From Paraburkholderia sp. Ac-20340 (GTDB taxonomy: Bacteria > Pseudomonadota > Gammaproteobacteria > Burkholderiales > Burkholderiaceae): DNA of 64,000 nucleotides. This document shows positions 41,385 through 53,139 of the stretch, piece after piece (the stretch's first letter is position 1; each line of letters starts with the position of its first letter). The DNA lies in NCBI RefSeq assembly GCF_017104965.1, contig NZ_JAAGPR010000014.1:122317-186316 (forward strand). Reading direction: 5' to 3'. Made by a program: the position numbers and the translations under genes. The notes under the pieces are model-generated. The model searched no databases. It worked only from the letters and a program-made list of their open reading frames with translations, and was not told the origin of the DNA.

Positions 41385-42377
41385 TTACTGCGCGTCCGAC
41401 AGAGCCGACACGCCCTGATCGATCGCACCGAAAATCGACTGCCCGGCCGGGTCGAGCATCTCGATCTTCACGCTGTCACCGAACTTCATGAACTCCGTGC
41501 GCGGCTCGCCGTGCTCGATCGTCTCGAGGCAGCGTTTCTCGGCGATACAGCAATAGCCGCGCTTCGCGTCCTTGTTCGACACCGTGCCCGAGCCGACGAT
41601 CGCGCCCGCACGCAGATTACGCGTTTTCGCCGCGTGCGCGATCAACTGGCCGAAGTGGAACACCATGTCCGTGCCCGCGTCCGGCTGGCCGACTTTCTTG
41701 CCGTTCCAGTAGACCAGCATCGGCAGATGCACGCGGCCTTCGCGCCAGTGCTCGCCCAGTTCGTCGGGCGTGACGACGACCGGCGAAAACGATGTCGCCG
41801 GCTTGCTCTGGAAGAAGCCGAAACCCTTGGCCAGTTCGGCGGGAATCAGATTGCGCAGCGACACATCGTTGGCCAGCGCGACCAGTCGAACGGCCTTGAG
41901 CGCTTCGTCGGCGCTCGCGCCCATCGGCACGTCGCCAGTGATGACGGCCACTTCGGCCTCGAAATCGATACCGAACGCTTCCGATGCGCACACGATGTCG
42001 TCGGTTGCGCCGATGAAGTCGTCGCTACCGCCCTGGTACATGAGCGGATCGGTCCAGAACTCGGGCGGCATTTCCGCGCCGCGCGCGCGTCGCACGAGTT
42101 CGACGTGGTTCACGTAGGCCGAGCCGTCGGCCCACTGATAGGCGCGCGGCAGCGGCGCCATGCAATCGCGCGCGTCGAAGCTGAACGTGTTGCGCGCGCG
42201 GCCGTGATTGAGCGCGTCGTAGAGGTCGATCAGTTGCGGCGCGTAGAAGCGCCAGTCGTCGAGCACGCGTTGCAGCGTGGGCGCGATCGCATCGGCGATG
42301 GCGGCGCTGCGCAGGTCGCGGGAAACGACGATCAGCTGGCCGTCGCGGGTACCGTCCTTGAGCGTGGCGAGTTTCAT
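41385..42377 (-). CDS. Fumarylacetoacetate hydrolase family protein
   Basis: 330 aa. Metal ligands in GIDFEAEVAVITGDVP, plus FAGF-like FFQSKPATSFSP and GSGTVSNKD typical of the FAH family. FAH-type enzymes cleave C-C bonds of beta-diketones in aromatic degradation. Divergent from an IclR regulator, which probably controls it. Confidence 0.92.
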   Translation of the reverse strand: MKLATLKDGTRDGQLIVVSRDLRSAAIADAIAPTLQRVLDDWRFYAPQLIDLYDALNHGRARNTFSFDARDCMAPLPRAYQWADGSAYVNHVELVRRARGAEMPPEFWTDPLMYQGGSDDFIGATDDIVCASEAFGIDFEAEVAVITGDVPMGASADEALKAVRLVALANDVSLRNLIPAELAKGFGFFQSKPATSFSPVVVTPDELGEHWREGRVHLPMLVYWNGKKVGQPDAGTDMVFHFGQLIAHAAKTRNLRAGAIVGSGTVSNKDAKRGYCCIAEKRCLETIEHGEPRTEFMKFGDSVKIEMLDPAGQSIFGAIDQGVSALSDAQ

Positions 42378-42507
42378 GGAATGAGGCGTGGATGACGATA
42401 GAGGAAATGTATTCTACGATGGTGAATCGGCGCGACCCAAGGGAAGCGGCGCGCCATCCCGAACCTGCCGATCCGAACGCTCGCCGATCGCTCTCTCCAC
42501 GCTCTTT

Positions 42508-43407
42508 ATGCCGCCGTCCAACCGCACTGCTTCATCGTCCCCTTCCGCCGCTGAATCCATCGACGAAACCGTGGATATCGACGATTCGAATGAGCCAAAC
42601 GAACCGAACGATAGCGGCGAAGAAAAGCTGCGCTCGGGCATCCAGTCGATCGAAGTGGGCTTTCGCCTGCTCGACGTGCTCACCCACGAACCGCGCGCCA
42701 TGATGCTGCGCGATCTAGCACAGCGCGCGGGCATGAGCCCGGCCAAAGCGCACCGCTATCTGGTGAGCTTTCTGCGTCTGGGCGTGGTGGCGCAGGACCC
42801 TGTGTCGGGGCGCTACGAACTGGGAGGCTTCGCGCTGCAACTGGGTCTTGCGCGCCTCGCGCGCGTGGACGGCGTGAAGCTGGCGCGCATCGCGCTGGCC
42901 GAACTGCGCGATGGGCTCGACATCACCGTGGGCATCGCCGTGTGGGGCAACCAGGGGCCGACGGTCGTGCACTGGATGGAATCGAGCCATCCGGCCAAGG
43001 CTTCGCTCAAACTCGGCGACGTCATGCCGATGCTCAGTTCCGCGACCGGCCTGCTGTTCGCCGCCTACCTGCCGCGCGGCAAGACCGCGCCGATGATCGA
43101 GCGCGAACTGGCCAGCGCGCAGCATTACGCGTGGGGTTCGACGCCGCGCACCGCCGAAGCGCTCGAAGACACGCTCGCCGAGGTTCGCAAGCATGGCTCG
43201 GCGCGCGTCGAAGGCATGCTGCTGCCGACCATCCACGCGTTCTGCACGCCGGTGTTCGACGCGAGCGGCGATCTCGCGCTGGGTCTCATCGCGCTCGGGC
43301 ATGAAGGCGCGTTCGACAGCGACTGGCACGGCAGCGTCGATACGGCCTTGCGCGAGTGCGCGCAAAAGCTTTCGTACGAATTGGGGTACAGCCCTGTGGC
43401 GCGCTGA
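42508..43407 (+). CDS. IclR-family transcriptional regulator
   Basis: About 299 aa. Acidic, Ser/Asn-rich N-terminal tail (residues 1-45), IclR winged helix (SIEVGFRLLDVLTHEPRAMMLRDLAQRAGM, AKAHRYLVSFLRLG), then the effector domain with HAFCTPVFDASGDLALGL. ATG at 42508 starts at MPPSNRTASS; the frame extends to 42388. Divergent from the FAA hydrolase gene by 130 bp. Confidence 0.9.
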   Translation: MPPSNRTASSSPSAAESIDETVDIDDSNEPNEPNDSGEEKLRSGIQSIEVGFRLLDVLTHEPRAMMLRDLAQRAGMSPAKAHRYLVSFLRLGVVAQDPVSGRYELGGFALQLGLARLARVDGVKLARIALAELRDGLDITVGIAVWGNQGPTVVHWMESSHPAKASLKLGDVMPMLSSATGLLFAAYLPRGKTAPMIERELASAQHYAWGSTPRTAEALEDTLAEVRKHGSARVEGMLLPTIHAFCTPVFDASGDLALGLIALGHEGAFDSDWHGSVDTALRECAQKLSYELGYSPVAR

Positions 43408-43503
43408 CGATCGCGTTGGTGCGTTGGTTCTGCAAGGGTAAGGCGCGACGTGTCACAGTAGCGTTTATCCGCGATCCGGCCCGAAGGCCTCAGACCGAAC
43501 CCG

Positions 43504-44832
43504 ATGTCCACTCCCACCGCCGATAGAAACGCTTCCACTACGCCGCGCCGCCCGCGCGCCTGGCGCTGGCTGGCCGTGTTCGTCGCGGTGACGCTGCTGC
43601 ACTGGCTCGCGGCCGAATGGTTCGAGCGCCATCACGGCCCGCAGCAGCCGGTCGCGCCCAAACACGTGCCCGTGCAGATACGTTTGCTCACGCCCGAGCG
43701 CATCGAGCAGCAGGCGAAGCCCGCCGCACCCGCTGCGAAACCCGCCGAAAAACCGGCCGCGCCCGCGCGCCCCAAACGCGCGCCGAGTCCGCCGCATACG
43801 CTTGAAGCGATCACGCCGCCCGTGGCGCATCCGAAAGTTGCTGCGGCACCCGAAGAGGCGGCATCGGCGCCTGAAGCGTCGGACGCTGCGGCATCGGCAT
43901 CGGCGCGAGCCAGCGGCGCCTCGCAGGCGGCCGCGCCCGGCAACGGCAACACGCCGGCAGCTCCGGCCGCCCAGGTTTCGCACGGCGTCAAATTCCAGGT
44001 GCCGCCGTCGGGCGAACTCAAATACGACACCTTCTTCAACGGCGCGCGTAACGAACCCGGCACGATTCACTGGAAAAGCGACGGCCAGCACTACGAGATG
44101 GTGGTCTCGATTCCGCTGCCTTTCGTCGGCACATTCAGCTGGACGAGCCGTGGTCACGTCGATGCGTTCGGGCTCGCGCCGGATCAGTACATCGAAAAAC
44201 GCGGCCGCCGTCCCGCCGATTTCACCGTCTTCAATCGCAACGACAAGCAGATCGTTTTCACGCGCACGCCGAATTCGCTCGCGCTGCCCGACGGCGCGCA
44301 AGACCGCTTCAGCATGGTCATGCAGCTCGCGAGCCTCGTGCGCGGCGACCCCGACACCTACAAGCCGGGCGTGACGCGCGAGTTCTATGTCGCCGATAAC
44401 GACAGCGGCGAGACCTGGCCCATCACCACCATCGGCGATGAAACCGTGCGCACGGATCAAGGCTTCGTGAGCGCGCGCCATTTCATGCGCCTGCCGCGCC
44501 ACGACGGCGACAAGCGGCGCATCGACGTGTGGCTCGCGCCGTCGCTGGGCTGGCTGCCGGTACGTCTCGTGCAGACCGAACCGAACGGCACGGAAGTGGA
44601 ACTGCTCTGGCACGGCGCGTTGAGTGTGCCGAAGGTGTCGGGTGCCTCCGACGATGCGTCGAATGACATGACGAATCAGCCTGCATCGGCGCCGACGGCC
44701 GCGAGCGCGAGCGTGAGCGTCCCCGCGCCAACCGCCGAACCGTCCGCCGCTCAACCTGCGCCCGAGTCCGTACCCGAAACCGCGCCGGAACCCCTGCCCG
44801 CACCGCCCGCCGACGCACCGATGCACCCATAA
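43504..44832 (+). CDS. DUF3108 domain protein
   Basis: 442 aa. One N-terminal transmembrane helix (WLAVFVAVTLLHWLAAEW), then a 100-residue Ala/Pro-rich linker, a DUF3108 domain (residues 165-385; GELKYDTFFNGAR, WLAPSLGWLPVRLVQTEPNG), and a second Pro/Ala tail. TonB-like linkers suggest it spans the periplasm. The family is envelope-associated and poorly known. Confidence 0.85.
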   Translation: MSTPTADRNASTTPRRPRAWRWLAVFVAVTLLHWLAAEWFERHHGPQQPVAPKHVPVQIRLLTPERIEQQAKPAAPAAKPAEKPAAPARPKRAPSPPHTLEAITPPVAHPKVAAAPEEAASAPEASDAAASASARASGASQAAAPGNGNTPAAPAAQVSHGVKFQVPPSGELKYDTFFNGARNEPGTIHWKSDGQHYEMVVSIPLPFVGTFSWTSRGHVDAFGLAPDQYIEKRGRRPADFTVFNRNDKQIVFTRTPNSLALPDGAQDRFSMVMQLASLVRGDPDTYKPGVTREFYVADNDSGETWPITTIGDETVRTDQGFVSARHFMRLPRHDGDKRRIDVWLAPSLGWLPVRLVQTEPNGTEVELLWHGALSVPKVSGASDDASNDMTNQPASAPTAASASVSVPAPTAEPSAAQPAPESVPETAPEPLPAPPADAPMHP

Positions 44833-45179
44833 GCGCCCTGCCGCACACTGGCGCGCAACGAATGCGCGTGCGAGCCAACAAAACGGCCATTCAGACCGCA
44901 CGTTTGCGCGAAATAGCGCATACTGAAAATCATCGAAGCGCCCTGTATCCAGGTTGCATCCGGCCTGAATCGAATGCGCGCGCGGCACGAGACGAGCACA
45001 AAAAAGAACAGAGGAAAGCGTTCGCAGGAGGCTCGAGCCACGCACCGCACCGGACACCCCGGCTGCACAAAATACCGGCCCTGCGCCTTTCAGGCGCGCG
45101 GCTTGCGACAACCGCACGACGTCCACGCAGCACCTCGCAACCAGCCTGACTCCCGACCGTATCGGCCAAGGAGGAACGC
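44833..45179. other. Intergenic region without recognised gene
   Basis: 347 bp between the DUF3108 gene and a hydrolase on the same strand. The only clear element is the strong Shine-Dalgarno AAGGAGG at 45168-45174. No hairpin terminator was recognised. Confidence 0.5.
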
Positions 45180-45989
45180 ATGCAAGCGACTGTCAATGGC
45201 ATCGATACGCGCTACGTCTTCGAAGACCGCAGCGGCGGCCCCGCGCTGACGTTCATTCATCAGCTCGGTGGCGACCTTACCGTGTGGGACACGCTCGCCG
45301 GACATTTCCGGCATCGTTTTCGCGTCCTGCGTTACGACGTGCGCGGACACGGTGCGAGCGCCGTGTCGACCAGCGCGTTCGGCTTCAAGGAACTCGCCGC
45401 CGATCTTTCCGCCCTGCTCGATGCAAAAGACATCGAGAAGACGCATATCGTCGGCATGTCGATGGGCGGCATGATCGCGCAGCAGTTCGCGCTCGATCAC
45501 GCGCGTCATGCCAGCACGGCGGGTTCGCGCGTGCTCTCGCTCACGCTTTGCGACACCGCCAGCCGCACCTCGCCCGACGCGCGCGAGACATGGAACGAAC
45601 GCGCCGCGCTCGTGCGCCGCGAAGGCACGGCCGCACTCGCCGACGTGACGATGGCGCGCTGGTTCACACCGGACTTCCGTCGCACGAATCGCGATACGGT
45701 CGCGCAAACCTGCGACGTGTTATTACGGACACCTGCCGAAGGCTACGCGCGCGCCTGCGAAGCGCTGCGCGACTTCGACGTTCACGAACGACTCGCGCAG
45801 TTGCGCGTGCCGACGCTTGCCGTGGCAGGACGACTCGACAGTGGCACGCCGCCCGCGCTCACCGAAGCCATGGCGAACGCCATCCCGGAAGCACGTTTCG
45901 AAACGCTCGACGCAGCACATCTGGCCCCGGTAGAAGAATCGCATGGGTTTGCGGCCCTGCTCGAAACGTTTCTGCGCCAGCGGGTCTAA
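45180..45989 (+). CDS. Alpha/beta hydrolase, 3-oxoadipate-enol-lactonase-like
   Basis: 269 aa. LTFIHQLGGDLTVWD is the oxyanion region, GMSMGGMIAQ is the nucleophile elbow, Asp in GRLDSGTP and His in DAAHLAPVE complete the triad. The pattern resembles PcaD-type enzymes, but no pca genes are adjacent. Strong AAGGAGG five bases before ATG. Confidence 0.85.
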   Translation: MQATVNGIDTRYVFEDRSGGPALTFIHQLGGDLTVWDTLAGHFRHRFRVLRYDVRGHGASAVSTSAFGFKELAADLSALLDAKDIEKTHIVGMSMGGMIAQQFALDHARHASTAGSRVLSLTLCDTASRTSPDARETWNERAALVRREGTAALADVTMARWFTPDFRRTNRDTVAQTCDVLLRTPAEGYARACEALRDFDVHERLAQLRVPTLAVAGRLDSGTPPALTEAMANAIPEARFETLDAAHLAPVEESHGFAALLETFLRQRV

Positions 45990-46120
45990 AGCTTGCAGCA
46001 GGAATTGCACTGAAATATGCATCCGATTTGCGCCAGAAACTGCATCCGGAACGCAACGGAATCCGTAGTACCCCAGGCAGCACCGAAGAGCAGCACGAGC
46101 AAGGCACCAGGCAACAGAAG

Positions 46121-46140
46121 GGCAATAAAGGGCAATAAAG
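46121..46140. repeat. Direct repeat GGCAATAAAG x2
   Basis: Two perfect tandem copies, flanked by further AAGGG. In the leader of the DUF3567 gene. Confidence 0.5.
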
Positions 46141-46251
46141 GGAGAGCAGTCCGAAAAAGAGGTGATGCGGGACCCACCCCTTGAATTCCAGATCGAACGC
46201 TCCATTTATCGACATGAGCAGTGAGGGAGCACAGGAAAAAGGAGTGTCGCC

Positions 46252-46509
46252 ATGCAGATGATCTACAACAGTCCCAACTATTGCGTTGTCGAGTTTCCCC
46301 CGCAGGACGGTCACGTCGCCATGCGCTCTGGAGGCTACGAAATCGTCGACAAAAATGCGCGGCGTGAACTGTTTATCGACGGCGTGATGGCGGCACGTTT
46401 TCGCGAAGACGTGCAGAAGCTGATGGATGAAGAGCAGTCGCTCGACGAGGTGGACGAATTCCTCGGACAGTTCGACAGCCTCATGCAGCAACCCGTTGTG
46501 CTGCATTGA
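46252..46509 (+). CDS. DUF3567 family protein
   Basis: 85 aa acidic protein. MQMIYNSPNYCVVEFP and YEIVDKNARRELFIDG with an acidic C-terminal half (DEEQSLDEVDEFLGQFD) are the DUF3567 pattern, restricted to Betaproteobacteria. AAGGAG precedes ATG. Function unknown. Confidence 0.9.
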   Translation: MQMIYNSPNYCVVEFPPQDGHVAMRSGGYEIVDKNARRELFIDGVMAARFREDVQKLMDEEQSLDEVDEFLGQFDSLMQQPVVLH

Positions 46510-46639
46510 TACGTGGCGGCAAGCGCAGGACGGCTCCGCTCCCGCAGTTCCACCTGTCGGTCAACCCGTCATACCCACTGTCGTCCAATCTGCCGTAGAA
46601 CACGCGCCGCCGGCACCCCTGGCGGCGCCCCAGCTCAGG

Positions 46640-46680
46640 AAACCCCGCCCGGTCCCGCGCCGCGCGGGGTTTTCTTTTTC
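46640..46680 (+). terminator. Terminator of the DUF3567 gene
   Basis: AAACCCCGC/GCGGGGTTT stem (46640-46648, 46664-46672), then TTTTCTTTTT. Confidence 0.8.
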
Positions 46681-46755
46681 CTGGCGGACGGCAAACCCGG
46701 CGCGCCTGGTGACGCCGCTACAACGCCCACGCCAGCGCCCGGCCCCTGCTGCGGA

Positions 46756-46761
46756 TACAAT
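46756..46761 (+). promoter_or_regulatory. Candidate -10 box of metH1
   Basis: TACAAT 45 bp upstream of the metH1 ATG, after the terminator. No convincing -35. I looked for SAH and cobalamin riboswitch motifs between the terminator and metH1 and saw none. Confidence 0.35.
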
Positions 46762-46806
46762 ATTGGGTTTCCCAGCTCGACCGGCGCTTAAGCCCGCCCA
46801 TCATCC

Positions 46807-47901
46807 ATGAACCAGCCCGCCGAACACGCTACGCGCCCAGTTGGAACGTCCTCTGGAGCCACGCCGTACACGCGCGCAGCCTCGCTGCCCGCGCTGCTTG
46901 CCTCGCGCATCGTGATCCTCGACGGGGCGATGGGCACGATGATCCAGCGCTACAAGCTCGACGAAGCCGCCTATCGGGGCAAAGGCGGCGTCGAACGCTT
47001 CAAGGATTACCCGCGCGACATCAAGGGCAACAACGAACTGCTCTCGCTCACGCAGCCGCAGATCATCAGCGAAATTCACGAGCAGTATCTGGCCGCCGGT
47101 GCGGACATCATCGAAACCAACACGTTCGGCGCGACCACGGTGGCGCAGGACGACTACGGCATGGGCGAACTCGCCATCGAGATGAACATCGAATCGGCGA
47201 AGCTCGCGCGCGCCGCATGCGACAAGTACTCGACGCCGGACAAGCCGCGCTTCGCCGCCGGCGCGATCGGCCCGACGCCGAAGACCGCCAGCATCTCGCC
47301 CGACGTGAACGACCCGGGCGCGCGCAACGTGAGCTTCGAGGAACTGCGCCGCGCCTACTACGAGCAGGCCAAGGCGCTGATGGACGGCGGCTGCGACCTG
47401 TTCCTCGTCGAGACGATCTTCGACACGCTCAACGCCAAGGCCGCGCTGTTCGCGCTCGACCAGTTGTTCGAGGATACCGGCGAGAACCTGCCGATCATGA
47501 TCTCGGGCACCGTCACGGACGCCTCGGGCCGCATTCTCTCGGGCCAGACCGTCGAGGCGTTCTGGAACTCGCTGCGTCACGCGAAGCCGCTCACCTTTGG
47601 CCTGAACTGCGCGCTGGGCGCGGCGCTGATGCGCCCGTATATCGCCGAACTCGCGAAGCTCTGCGATACCTACGTGTCGTGCTATCCGAACGCCGGCCTG
47701 CCGAACCCGATGAGCGATACCGGCTTCGACGAAACGCCTGCGGATACCTCCGCGCTGCTCAAGGAATTCGCTTCGGCGGGTCTCGTGAACGTCGCCGGCG
47801 GCTGCTGCGGCACGACGCCCGAGCACATCGCCGCAATCGCAAAGGCGCTCGCCGAAATCAAGCCGCGCCGCTGGCCCGGGCAGTATCGCGACGCCGCCTG
47901 A
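46807..47901 (+). CDS. metH: Methionine synthase, homocysteine-binding half (MetH N-terminal module)
   Basis: 364 aa, first of two genes that together encode cobalamin-dependent methionine synthase. ILDGAMGTMIQRYKLDE begins the barrel; the zinc Cys ligands are in GLNCALG and GGCCGTTPEH. Split metH in two adjacent ORFs is known in Burkholderia. Here the halves are separated by 1.9 kb carrying two foreign genes, instead of being adjacent. Confidence 0.95.
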   Translation: MNQPAEHATRPVGTSSGATPYTRAASLPALLASRIVILDGAMGTMIQRYKLDEAAYRGKGGVERFKDYPRDIKGNNELLSLTQPQIISEIHEQYLAAGADIIETNTFGATTVAQDDYGMGELAIEMNIESAKLARAACDKYSTPDKPRFAAGAIGPTPKTASISPDVNDPGARNVSFEELRRAYYEQAKALMDGGCDLFLVETIFDTLNAKAALFALDQLFEDTGENLPIMISGTVTDASGRILSGQTVEAFWNSLRHAKPLTFGLNCALGAALMRPYIAELAKLCDTYVSCYPNAGLPNPMSDTGFDETPADTSALLKEFASAGLVNVAGGCCGTTPEHIAAIAKALAEIKPRRWPGQYRDAA

Positions 47902-48002
47902 GCTGACAGCGATGTCTGAGTAAACGTTGGCCATTCGGCCAGATGACGTGAGTTCGGGCATCGCACAAACTGGCATGCAAACCACTGCGCAAGGAGTCTG
48001 CC

Positions 48003-49139
48003 GTGTTGCATGCCGTAACGGGAAATCAGAACATGCCTGCCATCAGCAAGCTCACCATCGCAGGATACAAGTCGATACGCGAATTGCGCGAGTTCGAGCT
48101 CCGCGATCTGAACGTGCTGATTGGCGCCAATGGCTCCGGCAAGTCGAACTTCATCAGCTTTTTCCGGATGTTGGCGGAGATGTATGGGCAGCGGTTCCGG
48201 ATTTATGTCGGCAAGCAGGGGGGCGCTGATTTCATCCTGCGCTACGGACGGAAAATGACCCGTCAGGCGAGCGGGGAAATCGAATTCAGCGACGACTTCG
48301 GCCGTTACGACTTCACGCTCGACAGCAACAAGGAAAACGGACTGGTTTTCGCACAGGAAGGTGTCCAGTTTCCAGGCTCGCAGCGCATGCCGCTCGTCAG
48401 CCCCAGCGTCTACGAATCGGCGCTTCCCGAGCTTAAAAAAATCGTGCAGGACAAAGGCTGCGAATTCGACGACATGGCGCGGACGATCCCGCCAATCGAC
48501 CGTATTCGTGTCTACCACTTCCACGACACCAGTGACCTGGCAACGGTCAAGCAGATCCACGCGAGGAACGACAACCTGCGTCTGAAAAACGACGCGGCCA
48601 ACCTCGCGCCGTTCCTGCGCATGCTGCGCGAACAGTACGAAGGCCATTACCGTGCGATCGTCGAATCGATCCGCCTGGTTGCGCCCTTCTTCGACGACTT
48701 CGTTTATCGCGAAGGCAACCCCGCGACGGTCGAACTCGAATGGACCGAAAGGGGCAATCCTGATGCCTCGTTCAATGCGCACATCCTGTCCGACGGCACG
48801 CTGCGCTTCATCTGCCTCGCCACGCTGCTGCAACAGCCCGTCGAACTGATGCCGCCCGTCATCCTGCTCGACGAACCGGAACTCGGCCTGCATCCGTTTG
48901 CGATCAACATTCTCGCCGACCTGCTGGAACTGGCCGCAGAGCAGGTGCAGTTGATTGTGGCGACGCAGTCAGTGCCCTTGCTCAGTTGCCTCAAACCCGA
49001 AGACATCGTCGTTGTCGACCGGCAGGACAATGCCTCGACGTTCAGGCGCCTCGACGAAGCAGAACTGGGTACCTGGCTGGAAAACTATTCGCTCGGCGAA
49101 CTGTGGGAAATGAACGTGCTCGGCGGGAGACCTGCGTAA
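48003..49139 (+). CDS. AAA family ATPase (AAA_21/COG4637-like), first gene of a cassette inside metH
   Basis: 378 aa. KLTIAGYKSIRELREFELRDLNVLIGANGSGKSN contains Walker A; the signature-like stretch LSDGTLRFICLATLL, Walker B VILLDEPELGLHP and the switch IVATQSVPLL follow. This is the SMC/OLD-like ATPase type that pairs with Toprim nucleases. AAGGAG at 47991-47996 sits six bases before GTG 48003, which sets the start. Its stop overlaps the next ATG (TAATG). Not part of methionine metabolism. Probable defence module; target unknown. Confidence 0.88.
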   Translation: MLHAVTGNQNMPAISKLTIAGYKSIRELREFELRDLNVLIGANGSGKSNFISFFRMLAEMYGQRFRIYVGKQGGADFILRYGRKMTRQASGEIEFSDDFGRYDFTLDSNKENGLVFAQEGVQFPGSQRMPLVSPSVYESALPELKKIVQDKGCEFDDMARTIPPIDRIRVYHFHDTSDLATVKQIHARNDNLRLKNDAANLAPFLRMLREQYEGHYRAIVESIRLVAPFFDDFVYREGNPATVELEWTERGNPDASFNAHILSDGTLRFICLATLLQQPVELMPPVILLDEPELGLHPFAINILADLLELAAEQVQLIVATQSVPLLSCLKPEDIVVVDRQDNASTFRRLDEAELGTWLENYSLGELWEMNVLGGRPA

Positions 49140-49813
49140 TGGTGAATCTCGTCATTCTCGGCGAAGGTCAAACCGAGGAAGTTTTCGTTCGCGAAGTGCT
49201 GGCGCCCGAACTGGCGGCGCGAAGCATTTTCGTCCACGCACAAACCGTCAAGTCGTCCAGAACCGGACGGGGCGGCGCGCTCAATCTGGACCGCGTGAGA
49301 AAGAATCTTCGCGACATTCTCGGTCAGCGCAGCGACACCTATGTGAGCACGCTGTTCGACCTCTACGGCCTGGGCCCGTCGTTTGCGGACTTCGCGCAGT
49401 CCCGCCAACACCCGCCGGCATCGCGAGCACGACGCATCGAACATCATTTGCACGAAGACATCGTGGCGCACAGCGGTTGCCGGCGCGAACGGTTTATCCC
49501 GCACGTCCAGCCGCACGAATTCGAAACGCTGCTGTTCAGCGACGTTCGCCAGATCAGCGCGACTCGTCCCGAGTGGGCGCAGTATTGCAGCGATCTCAAG
49601 CGCGTGCGCGAAGAATACGAAAATCCCGAGCATATCAACGACTCGCCAACGACCGCGCCGTCGAAGCGACTCATGAATCTGCTCAAACCGTCATACAAGA
49701 AAACAACGCACGGCCCGGTCATCGCCAAACGCATTGGACTGGCCACCATCCGCGCGGCTTGTCCGCATTTCGGCCAATGGTTCGACAAACTGACCGCCCT
49801 GCAACCCCTTTGA
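49139..49813 (+). CDS. DUF4276 Toprim-like protein, second gene of the cassette
   Basis: 224 aa. LVILGEGQTEEVF has the first acidic Toprim-like motif, TLFDLYGLGPSF the Asp motif, and RFIPHVQPHEFETLLFSD is the hallmark of DUF4276. These proteins sit next to AAA ATPases and resemble OLD-family Toprim nucleases. ATG overlaps the ATPase stop by one base, so the pair is coupled. It ends only 13 bp before metH2. Nuclease activity is inferred from the family. Confidence 0.88.
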   Translation: MVNLVILGEGQTEEVFVREVLAPELAARSIFVHAQTVKSSRTGRGGALNLDRVRKNLRDILGQRSDTYVSTLFDLYGLGPSFADFAQSRQHPPASRARRIEHHLHEDIVAHSGCRRERFIPHVQPHEFETLLFSDVRQISATRPEWAQYCSDLKRVREEYENPEHINDSPTTAPSKRLMNLLKPSYKKTTHGPVIAKRIGLATIRAACPHFGQWFDKLTALQPL

Positions 49814-49826
49814 TCGCCCAACGACC

Positions 49827-52544
<2,718 letters not shown>

Positions 52545-52588
52545 CCCGCGCGGGCGCACTCGCGCCTGCGTTCACCCTGCTCCATCTC

Positions 52589-52621
52589 CGTCGGGCCGTG
52601 CATCGTCGCAACGGCCCGACG
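52589..52621 (+). terminator. Inverted repeat after metH2
   Basis: CGTCGGGCCGT/ACGGCCCGACG perfect 11-bp arms with an 11-nt loop, 45 bp after metH2. No T-tract, so it is an atypical terminator at best. Confidence 0.5.
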
Positions 52622-52824
52622 CATCGACGCAACATTCCCGACATACGCCATCCGCTAGCCTGAATATTTCGCGCACGGAATTTTTCGGCTTTGTAAGATG
52701 GCCGCGCATCACCCAGAGCCGCACGCGGCGGCCCGTTCCGGCGCCGCGCCGGTTCTCATCAGCAAGTCCTTAAAAAGCCAGATCGAAGAGCAAACTCGAA
52801 GCAACCTCGACGGAGAACAATCGT

Positions 52825-53040
52825 ATGAAGAAGCTGATGTTGATGTTGACCGCCTTCGGCGTCGCTGCGCTCGCGCAGCCGTCGTTCGCCCAGCCGGCCT
52901 CGGCGCCGCACGAGTCCAGCGCGGTGTCGTCGTATTCGGCGCCCACCGAAAAGCACGTGAAGAAGCCGAAGAAGAAAAAGGTCAAGAAGGGTGCCGCATC
53001 CGCCGCGCAACCGGCCGAGCCGATGGCAGCCAGCCAGTAA
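52825..53040 (+). CDS. Small exported Lys-rich protein
   Basis: 71 aa. Signal peptide MKKLMLMLTAFGVAALAQPSFA, cleaved near SFA-QP, then Ser/Ala-rich and a basic KKPKKKKVKKG stretch. CGGAG lies about 7 bases before the ATG. Similar tiny periplasmic proteins are common in Burkholderia. Function unknown. Followed by a good terminator. Confidence 0.75.
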   Translation: MKKLMLMLTAFGVAALAQPSFAQPASAPHESSAVSSYSAPTEKHVKKPKKKKVKKGAASAAQPAEPMAASQ

Positions 53041-53075
53041 GCACGAACTGAAGGGCAAACTGGCCACGCCATGCA

Positions 53076-53108
53076 AAAGAGCCCGCAGACGATGCGGGCT
53101 CTTTGTTT
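53076..53108. terminator. Terminator between the small exported protein and DUF1840 genes
   Basis: AAAGAGCCCGC/GCGGGCTCTTT perfect stem with a 7-nt loop; T-rich sequence on the plus side. Confidence 0.85.
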
Positions 53109-53139
53109 TACTGCTGGCCGGTTTCAGTGGCGGCGCGCT

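Noticed and set aside
45986..46177. Hydrophobic 63-residue frame on the minus strand (possible small membrane protein)
   Set aside because: GTG start without a Shine-Dalgarno, located in the leader of the DUF3567 gene; hydrophobicity comes from the repeated GGCAATAAAG sequence.
46510..46806. SAH or cobalamin riboswitch upstream of metH1
   Set aside because: I looked for the usual conserved cores and found only a terminator and a TACAAT box. A covariance-model search (Infernal/Rfam) would decide.
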